From Ruminiclostridium sp. (GTDB lineage Bacteria; Bacillota; Clostridia; Oscillospirales; Ruminococcaceae), in contig JAGBHT010000028.1 of NCBI GenBank assembly GCA_017935365.1, forward strand, positions 1 to 64,000: DNA of 64,000 nucleotides, written 5' to 3'. Made by a program: the position numbers and the translations under genes. Under the pieces are notes generated by a model. That model saw only the letters and a program-made list of their open reading frames with translations, was not told the origin of the DNA and searched no databases. This document shows, piece after piece, positions 8,055 to 17,562 of this stretch (the first letter of the stretch is position 1; the number at the start of each line of letters is the position of its first letter).

Positions 8055-8534
8055 TTACTGCTGAACGCCGTTATTGTTATTATTATTGAAGTTATTGTTG
8101 TTGTAGTTGTTGGGAGCGGCATAATTTGCATTGTTATAGCCGTTATTTGCGTTGGGATTATAACCGTTGTTCATATTGGGGTCATATCCGTTATTCATGT
8201 TAGGATTGTAGCCATTATTCATATTGGGGTTGTAGCTGTTGTTCATGTTGGGGTTGTAGCCGTTGTTCATGTTGGGGTTATAACCGTTATTCATGTTAGG
8301 ATTGTAGCCGTTGTTCATCATGTTGGGCTTGTAGAAGTCCTCATCCTTTGCACAAAGCAGGAGAATACCGCCTATCATATTACAGAATAAAAGGACGCAT
8401 ACGCTCATACCTGTTGAGGGACGCTGACCCTTGCTCATCTGGCTTAATGCAATACCGCCGAAGATAAGCGGGAGTATCATCCAGAATCCGCAAACCATAC
8501 CGATGATTATAAATACCTGAGCTGCTGTTTTCAT
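8055..8534 (-). CDS. Small membrane protein with Asn/Tyr-rich octapeptide repeats
   Basis: 159-aa protein of unknown function. Two hydrophobic segments (about residues 5-30 and 43-62) form a small membrane domain of the kind annotated as DUF4190-like. They are followed by about eight tandem copies of the octapeptide NPNMNNGY and a tail of almost pure Asn. The repeat is encoded by a 24-base minisatellite at 8126-8320, so copy number may vary between strains. The start has AAAGAGG upstream. The gene stands alone between terminators. The tail is low-complexity and probably disordered; a surface or cell-envelope location is only a guess. Confidence 0.7.
   Translation of the reverse strand: MKTAAQVFIIIGMVCGFWMILPLIFGGIALSQMSKGQRPSTGMSVCVLLFCNMIGGILLLCAKDEDFYKPNMMNNGYNPNMNNGYNPNMNNGYNPNMNNSYNPNMNNGYNPNMNNGYDPNMNNGYNPNANNGYNNANYAAPNNYNNNNFNNNNNNGVQQ
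8126..8320 (-). repeat. 24-bp coding minisatellite
   Basis: About eight head-to-tail units of 24 bases encode the octapeptide NPNMNNGY inside the Asn-rich membrane protein. The units differ mainly at silent positions (for example gggttg versus ggatta), showing that the peptide rather than the DNA is conserved. Confidence 0.8.
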
Positions 8535-8652
8535 AATTACATACCTCTTTTTTCAATAAGTGACACACTTTCCTTACTTGTGTATCTTTTGTCAGTATAC
8601 CACATCAGTACACCGGTGTCAATATTTTCTGTTAACAGTTCTTAATTTTCCG

Positions 8653-9543
8653 TCAAGGATTTTTATCCCTGCGGTTGTTGTATATGAACATCGCAACGCC
8701 TATGCCGCATATTATCACATATCCGAGCAAGCTCCATATATCAGGCAATTGCGAGAACATTATAAATCCGAGCAGCGCCGAGAATATAATCTGCGAATAA
8801 TCATATACCGATATTTCCTTTGCAGGAGCGAATTTATATGCCGCCGTGATGCTGAACTGTCCACCTGCCGCCGCAAGTCCTGCGCCGAGCAGGACGAGCC
8901 ACTGCTGCCACGTCATAACGTGAAAATCGAACAGCAGGAACGGCAGTGTTACAAGGCAGGAGAAGCCCGAGAAGAAGAACACGATATACGGCCCTTTTTC
9001 GCCCCTTATTCCTAGCCACCTTACCGCCGTGTATGCCGCGCCTGCGCCCATACCGCCGAGAAATCCCAGCAGTGACGGCACAAGAGCAAGGTTTGCAAAG
9101 CTCGGCTTTATTATAAGCAGACTTCCCGCAAATGCGACTATTACGCCGAGCGTCTGCACTAAATTCGTCCGCTCCCGAAGAAACAGTGCCGAAAATACGA
9201 TAACGAAGAACGGCGACATTTTGTTCAGCATTGACGCATCCGATAACGCTAAATGATCCACCGCATAGAAATTACAGAGTATGCCGATTGTTCCGCATAC
9301 CGAGCGTATCAGCAGCGCGCCGATGTTACTTTTGCTATGAGGCAGGAAAGAGCCTTTCTGCCTTATCAGTATCACTGCCGCAAATATGAAAGCGACAAGA
9401 TTTCTGAAAAAGCTCTTTTGCACCGACGGCAGATCGCCCGCCAGTCTTACAAACGCTCCCATAAACGCAAAGCAAAAGGCGGAGCTGATAATACACAGCA
9501 CGCCTTTCTGCTTCTGCGGTATTTTATTTAAAATCCCCGCCAT
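8653..9543 (-). CDS. EamA-family (DMT superfamily) transporter
   Basis: 296-aa membrane protein with ten predicted hydrophobic segments in two EamA repeats, of the drug/metabolite transporter superfamily. Members export or import small metabolites; the substrate is not predictable. I chose ATG 9543 because AGGTGAATAAA precedes it; a frame extension to 9570 would overlap the upstream gene. It is the third gene of the ileS operon, starting 1 base before the stop codon of the preceding small gene is complete. Confidence 0.88.
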   Translation of the reverse strand: MAGILNKIPQKQKGVLCIISSAFCFAFMGAFVRLAGDLPSVQKSFFRNLVAFIFAAVILIRQKGSFLPHSKSNIGALLIRSVCGTIGILCNFYAVDHLALSDASMLNKMSPFFVIVFSALFLRERTNLVQTLGVIVAFAGSLLIIKPSFANLALVPSLLGFLGGMGAGAAYTAVRWLGIRGEKGPYIVFFFSGFSCLVTLPFLLFDFHVMTWQQWLVLLGAGLAAAGGQFSITAAYKFAPAKEISVYDYSQIIFSALLGFIMFSQLPDIWSLLGYVIICGIGVAMFIYNNRRDKNP

Positions 9544-9544
9544 T

Positions 9545-10168
9545 TTATTCACCTGTTGTAACATCGTCAAACGGCAGTATTACTGTTTCAGGCAGTGTGA
9601 TCTCTCCACCCGATGAGAAGAGCTCCGGTCTGTCAAACTTATAGCTGATTTTAAGCGAGCTTACAGCCTTTGTTATCTCTTCGTCGGTAAGTTCCGATCT
9701 GTCTATAACGAACACGAGCGAAACCTTACTGCTGTTGAAACGGTCGATTGACGCAACATTGGTTTCTTTAAGTACAAAAGCCTGCTTGTCATACGGTATA
9801 TCGTCAATCGAAAACTGTATATTGCTTATCTTGTACATACCTATGTTCGTAAAATCAAACACCATTTCAAACCGCAGATAGTTCCCGGGCTTTGTCATAT
9901 CAAAATCCGTGTCGCTCAGCAGTTTGCTTGTAGACGTGCTGTCAAGGTGCGTGCCGTCTTTCAGCTTGTCATATACGCTTTTTATCGTATTGTCAAAGCT
10001 TTGTCCGCTGTAGCTGTACAGCCGTGTATACGCATATTCCGCTTTTACGGGAAAAGCGAACTGCGTTACCACGACTATTACCGCAACAGCCACGACCAGC
10101 ACCCATATCAGCGCCTTTTTAACGGCATTGCGTCCGAAAAGATTTGTCAGTGTCTGCTTGAAACTCAT
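9545..10168 (-). CDS. Membrane-anchored protein of unknown function
   Basis: 207-aa protein I do not recognise. A single hydrophobic segment at about residues 17-38 follows a basic N-terminus, giving an N-in anchor with an extracytoplasmic domain of some 170 residues. That domain has alternating hydrophobic residues suggesting beta structure. It overlaps the end of ileS by 4 bases (ATGA) and is tightly followed by the EamA transporter, so the three genes are one transcript under the ileS T-box. Confidence 0.72.
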   Translation of the reverse strand: MSFKQTLTNLFGRNAVKKALIWVLVVAVAVIVVVTQFAFPVKAEYAYTRLYSYSGQSFDNTIKSVYDKLKDGTHLDSTSTSKLLSDTDFDMTKPGNYLRFEMVFDFTNIGMYKISNIQFSIDDIPYDKQAFVLKETNVASIDRFNSSKVSLVFVIDRSELTDEEITKAVSSLKISYKFDRPELFSSGGEITLPETVILPFDDVTTGE

Positions 10169-13100
10169 ACTTTCTTGACACCGAGAGTTACGTTTTCGCC
10201 GTTTATATCCTGTTCCTTTGTAAATCCGTCAGTCTTGCCGGTCACGATATCGTCAGCAAGTGTATCCTCTGAGATGCTGTCCTTGTTGCGTGTCAGTATC
10301 TCGGCTACCTTGTCACTGCCGTCGCAGTAGATAACGATATGATCCATAACCTCAAAGCCTGCGTCCTTACGCATTGTCTGGATCTTGCTTACGATCTCTC
10401 TTACGTTACCCTCTTCAATAAGCTCAGGTGTAAGAGTTGTATCGAGAACTACCGTATAACCTCTGTCGGTCACTACCGCATAGCCTTCCTTCTGATGTTC
10501 GTCGATCAGCAGATCGTCCTTTGCAATCTGAACGTCACCTGTTGAAAGCGTCAGCGTCATAGCTCCTGTTTCACGGATCTCGTTCATAGCCTTCTGACCG
10601 TCAACCTCAGCGAGCTTTGTTCTTACTTCACCTATCTGCTTGCCGAAACGAGCGCCGAGCGTCTTAAGCTGGGGCTTGAAGGTGTAGCTTGTGAAGTGGT
10701 CGGTGTTATCTATAAAGCTGATTTCCTTGATGTTCAGCTCGTCCTTTACGATATCCGCATACATAGGCTCAAGCGTCTTGTCACCCTTTACCATTATCTT
10801 TGATATAGGCTGTCTGTTCTTGATGTTTGCGGCATTTCTTGCGGCACGTCCGAGAGTTACGACTGTAAGAACAGTGTCCATCTCTTCCTCAAGGTGCTTG
10901 TCGATAAGCTTTTCATCTACTGTGGGGAAGTCACACAGATGTACGCTGATAGGAGCGTTCTTGTCGAGCGAGCAAACAAGGTTTCTGTAGATATCATCGC
11001 ATACGAAAGGCGTCATAGGAGCAGATGTCTTTGCAATAGTTACAAGCGCTGTGTAAAGCGTCATGTAAGCGTTTATCTTATCCTGTGTGAGTTCCTTCGA
11101 CCAGAAACGTTCTCTGCTGCGGCGGACATACCAGTTACTCATCTCATCAACGAAATCCTGTAATGCTCTTGCGGCTTCGGGTATACGGTAGTTTGCGAGG
11201 TTGTCGTCAACCGCACCTACAACGGTGTTCAGTCTTGATAACAGCCACTTATCCATAACGCCGAGCTTGTCAACGTCAAGCGTGTACTTGGTAGCGTCAA
11301 AGTTATCTATATTTGCATACAGAACGTAGAATGCGTAGGTATTCCACAGAGTTGAGATATACTTTCTCTGACCCTCGTTTACTGCCTTTGCGTGGAATCT
11401 GTTGGGAAGCCACGGAGCGGAGTTTGTATAGAAGTACCAACGGATAGCGTCTGCGCCGTGTTCAGCCAGTGACTCGAACGGGTCTACTGCGTTGCCCTTT
11501 GACTTTGACATCTTCTGACCGTCTTTATCGAGTACAAGACCGAGAACTATAACGTTCTTGTAAGGAGCCTTGTTGAATAGAAGCGTTGAGATAGCGAGCA
11601 GTGAGTAGAACCAGCCTCTTGTCTGGTCAACTGCCTCGGAGATAAAGTCTGCGGGGAACTGCTTTTCAAACTTTTCCTTGTTTTCAAAAGGATAGTGATG
11701 CTGTGCAAAAGGCATTGAACCGCTGTCGAACCAGCAGTCGATAACCTCAGGCACTCTCTTCATCTGCTTGCCGCAGTGAGGGCACTTTATTGTAACAGCG
11801 TCGATATAGGGACGGTGAAGCTCTATATCATCGGGGCAGTTGTCCGACATTGATTTCAGCTCTTCAATACTTCCTATTGCGTGCTTGTGACCGCATTCGC
11901 ATTCCCAGATATTAAGAGGAGTACCCCAGTATCTGTTTCTTGAAAGTCCCCAGTCCTGAACGTTTTCGAGCCAGTCGCCGAAACGGTTCTTGCCGACGCT
12001 TTCGGGTATCCAGTTGATGGTTTCGTTGTTTCTGATAAGGTCGTCCTTGACAGCCGTCATCTTGATGAACCATGATTCTCTTGCATAGTACAGCAGAGGA
12101 GTATCACATCTCCAGCAGTGGGGATAGCTGTGTTCGAACTTGGGAGCGTCAAACAGCAAGCCCTTTTCGTCAAGGTCCTTAAGCACCATAGGATCGGCTT
12201 TCTTTACGAATACGCCTGCATAAGGTGTTTCGGCAGTCATATTACCTTTACCGTCAACCAGCTGTACGAAAGGCAGGTCGTACTTTCTGCCGACCTTAGC
12301 GTCGTCTTCACCGAAAGCGGGAGCAATATGAACAACACCTGTACCGTCTGTCAGCGTTACATAGTTGTCGCATACTACATAATAGCCCTTCTTGTGCTGT
12401 TTTGCACAGATATCAACGGCGCAGTCAAATAAGGGCTCATATTCCTTACCCTCAAGGTCCTTACCGATATACTTTTCAACTACCTCATAAGGATCTGTAG
12501 GCTTGTCGCCGCCGAGAATCTTATCGCAGAGAGCCTCAGCGAGATAATATGTGTAGCCGTCAGCCGTCTTTACCTTTACATATGTTTCATCGGGATTTAC
12601 ACAGAGCGCAACATTTGAGGGAAGTGTCCAGGGAGTTGTCGTCCATGCGAGGATATAAGCGTCCTCGTCCTTTACCTTGAAGCGAACGACCGCAGAACGT
12701 TCCTTGACGTCCTTATAGCCCTGAGCTACCTCGTGGCTTGAAAGCGGAGTTCCGCAGCGGGGGCAATAGGGAACTATCTTGAAGCCCTTGTATAAAAGAC
12801 CCTTTTCCCATATCTGCTTTAATGCCCACCACTCAGATTCGATGAAGTTGTTGTCGTATGTTACATACGGATCGTCCATATCAGCCCAGAAGCCGACAGT
12901 ACGCGAGAAGTTCTCCCACATACCCTTGTACTTCCATACGCTTTCCTTACACTTTGTAATGAACGGATCAAGTCCGTACTTTTCTATCTGATCCTTGCCG
13001 TCAAGACCGAGAAGCTTCTCAACTTCAAGCTCAACGGGAAGTCCGTGTGTGTCCCAGCCTGCCTTACGGGGAACGTCATAACCCTTCATTGTGCGGTATC

Positions 13101-13314
13101 TCGGGATCATATCCTTGATAACACGGGTAAGAACGTGACCGATATGCGGCTTGCCGTTAGCCGTAGGCGGACCGTCGTAGAATGTATAGGTCTTGTCGCC
13201 CTTTCTCTGCTCCATACTCTTGCGGAATATGTCGTTGTCATGCCAGAACTGTTCTGTCTTTTTTTCTCTCTCGACAAAATTTACCGAGGTCGGTACTTTT
13301 TCGTAAAGTGACAT
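10165..13314 (-). CDS. ileS: Isoleucyl-tRNA synthetase
   Basis: 1049-aa class I aminoacyl-tRNA synthetase that charges tRNA-Ile. The HIGH motif (GKPHIGHVLT) is near residue 55 and KMSKS near residue 600. Between them are the CP1 editing domain that removes mischarged valine (AWTTTPWTLPSN) and a CxxC pair (CPRCG). The length and C-terminal anticodon region fit the longer IleS type seen in many Clostridia and eukaryotes. I place the start at ATG 13314, preceded by GGAGGAGAAAAG, giving the typical beginning MSLYEKV; upstream in-frame codons fall in the leader. A T-box riboswitch with an AUC specifier lies upstream, so expression should rise when tRNA-Ile is uncharged. Confidence 0.97.
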   Translation of the reverse strand: MSLYEKVPTSVNFVEREKKTEQFWHDNDIFRKSMEQRKGDKTYTFYDGPPTANGKPHIGHVLTRVIKDMIPRYRTMKGYDVPRKAGWDTHGLPVELEVEKLLGLDGKDQIEKYGLDPFITKCKESVWKYKGMWENFSRTVGFWADMDDPYVTYDNNFIESEWWALKQIWEKGLLYKGFKIVPYCPRCGTPLSSHEVAQGYKDVKERSAVVRFKVKDEDAYILAWTTTPWTLPSNVALCVNPDETYVKVKTADGYTYYLAEALCDKILGGDKPTDPYEVVEKYIGKDLEGKEYEPLFDCAVDICAKQHKKGYYVVCDNYVTLTDGTGVVHIAPAFGEDDAKVGRKYDLPFVQLVDGKGNMTAETPYAGVFVKKADPMVLKDLDEKGLLFDAPKFEHSYPHCWRCDTPLLYYARESWFIKMTAVKDDLIRNNETINWIPESVGKNRFGDWLENVQDWGLSRNRYWGTPLNIWECECGHKHAIGSIEELKSMSDNCPDDIELHRPYIDAVTIKCPHCGKQMKRVPEVIDCWFDSGSMPFAQHHYPFENKEKFEKQFPADFISEAVDQTRGWFYSLLAISTLLFNKAPYKNVIVLGLVLDKDGQKMSKSKGNAVDPFESLAEHGADAIRWYFYTNSAPWLPNRFHAKAVNEGQRKYISTLWNTYAFYVLYANIDNFDATKYTLDVDKLGVMDKWLLSRLNTVVGAVDDNLANYRIPEAARALQDFVDEMSNWYVRRSRERFWSKELTQDKINAYMTLYTALVTIAKTSAPMTPFVCDDIYRNLVCSLDKNAPISVHLCDFPTVDEKLIDKHLEEEMDTVLTVVTLGRAARNAANIKNRQPISKIMVKGDKTLEPMYADIVKDELNIKEISFIDNTDHFTSYTFKPQLKTLGARFGKQIGEVRTKLAEVDGQKAMNEIRETGAMTLTLSTGDVQIAKDDLLIDEHQKEGYAVVTDRGYTVVLDTTLTPELIEEGNVREIVSKIQTMRKDAGFEVMDHIVIYCDGSDKVAEILTRNKDSISEDTLADDIVTGKTDGFTKEQDINGENVTLGVKKV

Positions 13315-13379
13315 CTTTTCTCCTCCTGTTTTGCAAGCCACCCTTCCGTATGAGTTCTTTCGGTAAAAACCAAAAGCTA

Positions 13380-13490
13380 TATGGGGTTTGGGGCAAAGCC
13401 CCAAGTAGGGTGAGGGCGACAGCCCCACATTCACCCCCTCCCGCGGGGAGGGGGCAGGGGGTGGGGATTGCCCATTGCTTATTATTTTAT
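13380..13490 (+). repeat. Dispersed GC-rich hairpin element, copy B, in the ileS leader
   Basis: The core, starting GGGGTTTGGGGCAAAGCCCC and continuing with GGGTGAGGGCGACAGCCCC and a CCCCCTCCCGCGGGGAGGGGG hairpin, closely matches copy C near 23.43 kb. It sits between the T-box terminator and the ileS ribosome binding site, so it is transcribed in antisense orientation as part of the ileS leader. Confidence 0.75.
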
Positions 13491-13504
13491 TTTTTGCGTT
13501 TGCG

Positions 13505-13793
13505 GAAAATAAAAAGCCCTTATCCTCCGAAAAGGATAAGGACTATAATTTCATAACAGTCTTTATAACCACCGTTTCGTCATTCCGTCAAATGCGTTCC
13601 GTATAACGGCGGAAAACCGTCCCGTTCTACTCTTGCAGTATCACAACAATCACAATAACCGCAATTTCGGCGGGCAGCTTGGAGGTGATATTCATACGGT
13701 AACTCTGCACCGACCTCTCACCGTCGTCGGCTCGCTTTGGCTTTATATCCGCACTACTGTCCTCGTCACAGCCTTTAAATATCATACACACTG
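13505..13793 (-). promoter_or_regulatory. T-box riboswitch (isoleucine) controlling ileS
   Basis: Read on the minus strand, the leader begins with the Stem I hallmark GTGACGAGGACAGTAG and contains the GTGAGAGGTCGGTG apical region. The specifier loop GAATATCACCTCC carries the isoleucine codon ATC at 13689-13687. A T-box-like segment (AAACGGTGGTTATAAAG) has UGGU at 13571-13568, able to pair with the ACCA end of uncharged tRNA. AAAGACT can pair with AGTCCTT in an antiterminator. It competes with the terminator stem CCTTATCC/GGATAAGG followed by a T-run (13541-13505). Confidence 0.92.
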
Positions 13794-13822
13794 ATTATAC
13801 AATCAAATTTTCCCTTTGTCAA
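13794..13822 (-). promoter_or_regulatory. Sigma-A promoter of the ileS operon
   Basis: On the minus strand a perfect TTGACA (13817-13822) and perfect TATAAT (13794-13799) have a 17-base spacer. Transcription would start about 8 bases downstream, just before the T-box Stem I. Confidence 0.9.
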
Positions 13823-14048
13823 GCGTTTTTATGTTAAAATCGCATTTTATTTGCTTTACCGCCGGAATAAATTTACCGTATCACCTCTTCGTTTTCTGTC
13901 CGCGCATACAGCGCACATCACTGTCATAACCACAAATGTATATCTCCCACGGATAATACTTAACTATTGTAAGCGTATCACAACGCCTATATCCGGTTAG
14001 CGGTTTTCATCGCATAGTATGAAATTTCAAATCAGTCGCCGCTCATTT
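13823..14048. other. Intergenic stretch without recognised features
   Basis: AT-rich sequence between the ileS promoter and the stop of the first WG-repeat gene. I see no reading frame with a ribosome binding site and no convincing terminator. Confidence 0.4.
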
Positions 14049-17000
14049 CTATGCATAAACATAATCGCCTATTTCGACCTGCTTTGTACTGATAAATTCA
14101 GCTTTCGATACGGAGTATATTCTCTCCTCATACTTTTCATCTTCCGTTCGGCAGACAAAGCGTATCTCGTCCTTGTTTCCCTCAACAGCGCCGGTAGCAA
14201 GCGGCGAAGCGTTTTCACACTGCGCAATAAGCTTCCCGTCAGAAGAATATGCGTCTGCAACAAGATTATTGTACTCCTTGGGCGGAAGCTCCGTATCAGG
14301 ATCATAACGATATCTGAATGCGAATACATACCCGCCGTCTTCCTTTGCGCTGGCATAATGGTAATACTCCGGTGCAGTTACGCTGAACTTTTCACTGCCG
14401 TCGGTATCATATATATACAGCTTTATACTGCCTGTTTCTTCATCCTGAATCTCCTGCCAGAAATATCCGTCAAGGAAAATATCGCTGTCACCGTATCTGT
14501 CAAACGTTATCTCTTTTCCGTCCAGTCCGTAATATGAACTCGTCACTTCATTATTCGTCCTTGAGCGGTAAATATACACGATCGGCGTTCCGTCATACAT
14601 TTTGTCCATACCGGCGGAATGTTGTGACTTCTTATTCATTACCGCGAACTGATACGGCTCATTACCCGCATAGTCGGTAATACTGCCGTCGTTTTTCAGA
14701 TGACTATACTGTAGTATGTCGCTATAGCTGTTTAGCTTAAGCTGTTCTTTGTTCTCCTTGCAGTAGCTTATAAAATACTCATAGCCCCCGGCAAACGAAT
14801 ATAATGTCTTGAAGTACTCGCCGTCATATGCAAAGCCGTTAGCCCCGACCGCTGTATTTTTGCTTTCATAAGCTGTTTTGCCGCTTGTGTCTATCAGCAC
14901 TTCATCAGTAAACCGGCTTGCCTCTTCCGACTCGTCCGGTGCCCTGTATTCTGCGACCCTTGCATATCCGTCAGCCGAGAAGTCAGCCGCGATCTCCGTA
15001 AACGCAGGTATCACTACCTCGCCCGTCATATCGAGATATCCTATCTTACCGCTTTTGATATCCGCATAAGCCGCACATCCGTTTACAGGCGGATTAAACG
15101 GATATCCGCTGTCAAACACCTCGTTCATTCTCCTGTCAAGGCAGATATACTTTCCGTCCCGCTCTACGACAATATACTGTGACTTTTCGTTCATGCACGC
15201 ATAGCTGTATTCTCCTAGCAGTTCGCCGTATCTGCTGTACACTCTGAATTTTCCGTCGTCTGTTACAGTCAGAAGCTTATCGTCACAGGCAGACGCATAA
15301 ACAAATGTACCTATTCTTTTTCCGTACACCGTATAATACTCATTTTCGCTTTTTTCAAGATATGAATTGCCGTCAGCATCGATGTAGTCCGAAACTCCGT
15401 CACGGCTGACGCAGATAAAATATTCATTCATATATTCGAGCGCACCGCCGTCCTGCTTATAGCTCAGCAGGCATTCTCCGGTTTCGCTGTCAATAACGCA
15501 ACGGATATCATTGCTCATGTCAACTGTGCCGTAATATGTGCACGACAGCATTACCGTATGCTCCGTGTTCTCATAAAGTCCGAGATAGTTGTTTGTTTCT
15601 ATCGTCAGCGGCTGATAAAGCCTGCCGTTGTACACCCTGTACCGGTTGTGATACAGGTTTTCACTGTTGCTGTTGCTTAAGAACAGGCAGTTATTGCCGC
15701 TGTACAGTCCGTCATGGTCGGAAAGCGTTATGGTGTTCTTGTTTACATCGGTCATAGCAAGCGGGGCTTTACTGCCGCTGCCCACAACGCCGTAAAAATA
15801 TTCGTCTGCATTTTTTGTCGTATACAGCTTATCCATTCCGTCCGACGGTATCGGTATTACATTTACCTTGCTGTCGACAAGATAGTACCCGTTCTTATCC
15901 AATATGGCATATCCGTCCTCAAACTCGCCGTAGCCTTTCAGCAATTCGGAGTTTTCCTTTACCTCAGTTCCGTCAGCCGCATACACAAGCTTATTAACAT
16001 AATCTTTGTAAAAGTATTCGGGATCACCGCTGTCTGTCTTTACTGCCAATGTGCCGTAATTCACCGCGTTTTCATAATACTCTGCCCCGTCAAAATCTTT
16101 CGGCGTATACCAACCGTGGTTTACACTGCTGTTTACGAGCTTTGTCGGAGCGAAGCTGAGATTTTCCGCCACAGCCTGACCGGTAGTATCTATAATGTTG
16201 TATTCTCCGTCTGCTGATACATACGCATAGCCGTCCGCATAGAACTCCGATACTGCGTCATACTGCGCATTTATCACAACCTCGCCGCTAGCATTTATAT
16301 ATCCTATTTTTCCGTTGTCGTAATACGGCGCAAGCCCGCTGTTGAACGCCGTAAAAGCATAATTGCACTCAAAGGCTTTGCCGCCAATCGTATATCCGCA
16401 GTACTTGCCCTTTTCATATACGCAGGCAATGCCGCTCCTGTCAAACGCACTTATCACGTCCGTGCCGTCCGCCGCAACGTAAACCTCGCCAAGTTTACCG
16501 CCGTTTCTGCTCACGAGCACTTTCCTGAAGCGCTCTCCGTCACGCTTTATCAGCACAAGTCCGCTGTCGGCAAATTCAGGGTTTCTGCCGCAGTAATATT
16601 CATCGCTTAACTTATTCAGCTCTCTGTCGTATACTGCCGCCTTATATATCCGCGTTTCATTGTCCGTTTTGCACATCAGCACGAACTCATCAGTTACAAA
16701 TATCCTGTCATACCATTCGCTCTTCTGCTCACCGTCCGCCGAGAAAACAGCGTAACTCCTCTTGGTAAAGTCACCGCCGCCCTCTTTGACATTGACATCT
16801 TTTGTAAACCCGACATAGTACTCACCAAACACGCAGTCTATGCCCATTCTGTCAGAAAGCACGGTCACCGTCTTTCCGTCCGTCGACAGAAGATAATATT
16901 CATCTGTGATATCGCTGACGGTTTCGCCCTTATCATCGTTAGCGTCCTGCGTCATAACGGTATATGCAAAGGTATACGGAGCTCCGCTTTCAAAGGGGTG

Positions 17001-17561
17001 AGCATATGTGAAATGCTTGTTATCATATGCCGTTCTGCCCTTGGCGTCAACATACAGCATATATCCGTCCCCGGCGGTAACGACCGACAATCCGTTGTCG
17101 CTGTAATATGACGCAAGCTTAAATTGCGGCTCGATTGTAAACTCGCCCTTGTCGTTTATAAAACCGTAACCGTTTTCGTTACTTACTGCGGCATTTCCGT
17201 TTACATTTTCATCAAACGGATATGCGCAGTCAAACTGCGGACTTATTATGAACTTTCCGTCCTTGCCGATATATCCCCACTTGTCCCCGCTCTTTGCAGG
17301 CGACAGCGACATATTAAACAGCTTCTCTCCGCTTCCGTAAAGCGCCTCGGGTTTGTTTTCAAATATCCCGAAAATGTCAAATGCGAACACCGCGACAGCC
17401 GCACCACCGAGTACTACCGCACCGGCAATACCGCCTATCATAACGCCTATGCGGCTTTTCTTTTTATGTTCTTCATTTTCTCCGGTAAACGCCGCACAGA
17501 ACGGGCAGAATTTCACATTCTCGTCTATTTCACGTTTACATTTCGGACACGTTCTACTCAT
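14049..17561 (-). CDS. Giant zinc-ribbon/WG-repeat membrane protein (paralogue 1)
   Basis: About 1170 aa. An N-terminal zinc ribbon (CPKCKREI, then CPFC, residues 5-23) is followed by a hydrophobic segment at about residues 37-60, then a very long domain of WG/KWG-type repeats such as KWGYIGKDGKFIISPQF and KIGYLDMTGEVVIPAF, spaced through the protein. The repeats predict beta-rich, propeller- or solenoid-like folding outside the membrane. Function unknown. The start at ATG 17561 begins one base after the stop of the upstream paralogue, which shares the whole architecture, so the two are a tandem duplication in one operon. Confidence 0.82.
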   Translation of the reverse strand: MSRTCPKCKREIDENVKFCPFCAAFTGENEEHKKKSRIGVMIGGIAGAVVLGGAAVAVFAFDIFGIFENKPEALYGSGEKLFNMSLSPAKSGDKWGYIGKDGKFIISPQFDCAYPFDENVNGNAAVSNENGYGFINDKGEFTIEPQFKLASYYSDNGLSVVTAGDGYMLYVDAKGRTAYDNKHFTYAHPFESGAPYTFAYTVMTQDANDDKGETVSDITDEYYLLSTDGKTVTVLSDRMGIDCVFGEYYVGFTKDVNVKEGGGDFTKRSYAVFSADGEQKSEWYDRIFVTDEFVLMCKTDNETRIYKAAVYDRELNKLSDEYYCGRNPEFADSGLVLIKRDGERFRKVLVSRNGGKLGEVYVAADGTDVISAFDRSGIACVYEKGKYCGYTIGGKAFECNYAFTAFNSGLAPYYDNGKIGYINASGEVVINAQYDAVSEFYADGYAYVSADGEYNIIDTTGQAVAENLSFAPTKLVNSSVNHGWYTPKDFDGAEYYENAVNYGTLAVKTDSGDPEYFYKDYVNKLVYAADGTEVKENSELLKGYGEFEDGYAILDKNGYYLVDSKVNVIPIPSDGMDKLYTTKNADEYFYGVVGSGSKAPLAMTDVNKNTITLSDHDGLYSGNNCLFLSNSNSENLYHNRYRVYNGRLYQPLTIETNNYLGLYENTEHTVMLSCTYYGTVDMSNDIRCVIDSETGECLLSYKQDGGALEYMNEYFICVSRDGVSDYIDADGNSYLEKSENEYYTVYGKRIGTFVYASACDDKLLTVTDDGKFRVYSRYGELLGEYSYACMNEKSQYIVVERDGKYICLDRRMNEVFDSGYPFNPPVNGCAAYADIKSGKIGYLDMTGEVVIPAFTEIAADFSADGYARVAEYRAPDESEEASRFTDEVLIDTSGKTAYESKNTAVGANGFAYDGEYFKTLYSFAGGYEYFISYCKENKEQLKLNSYSDILQYSHLKNDGSITDYAGNEPYQFAVMNKKSQHSAGMDKMYDGTPIVYIYRSRTNNEVTSSYYGLDGKEITFDRYGDSDIFLDGYFWQEIQDEETGSIKLYIYDTDGSEKFSVTAPEYYHYASAKEDGGYVFAFRYRYDPDTELPPKEYNNLVADAYSSDGKLIAQCENASPLATGAVEGNKDEIRFVCRTEDEKYEERIYSVSKAEFISTKQVEIGDYVYA

Positions 17562-17562
17562 A

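Noticed and set aside
8126..8320. Possible CRISPR-like array
   Set aside because: The 24-base units are head-to-tail without spacers and encode an octapeptide repeat in frame.
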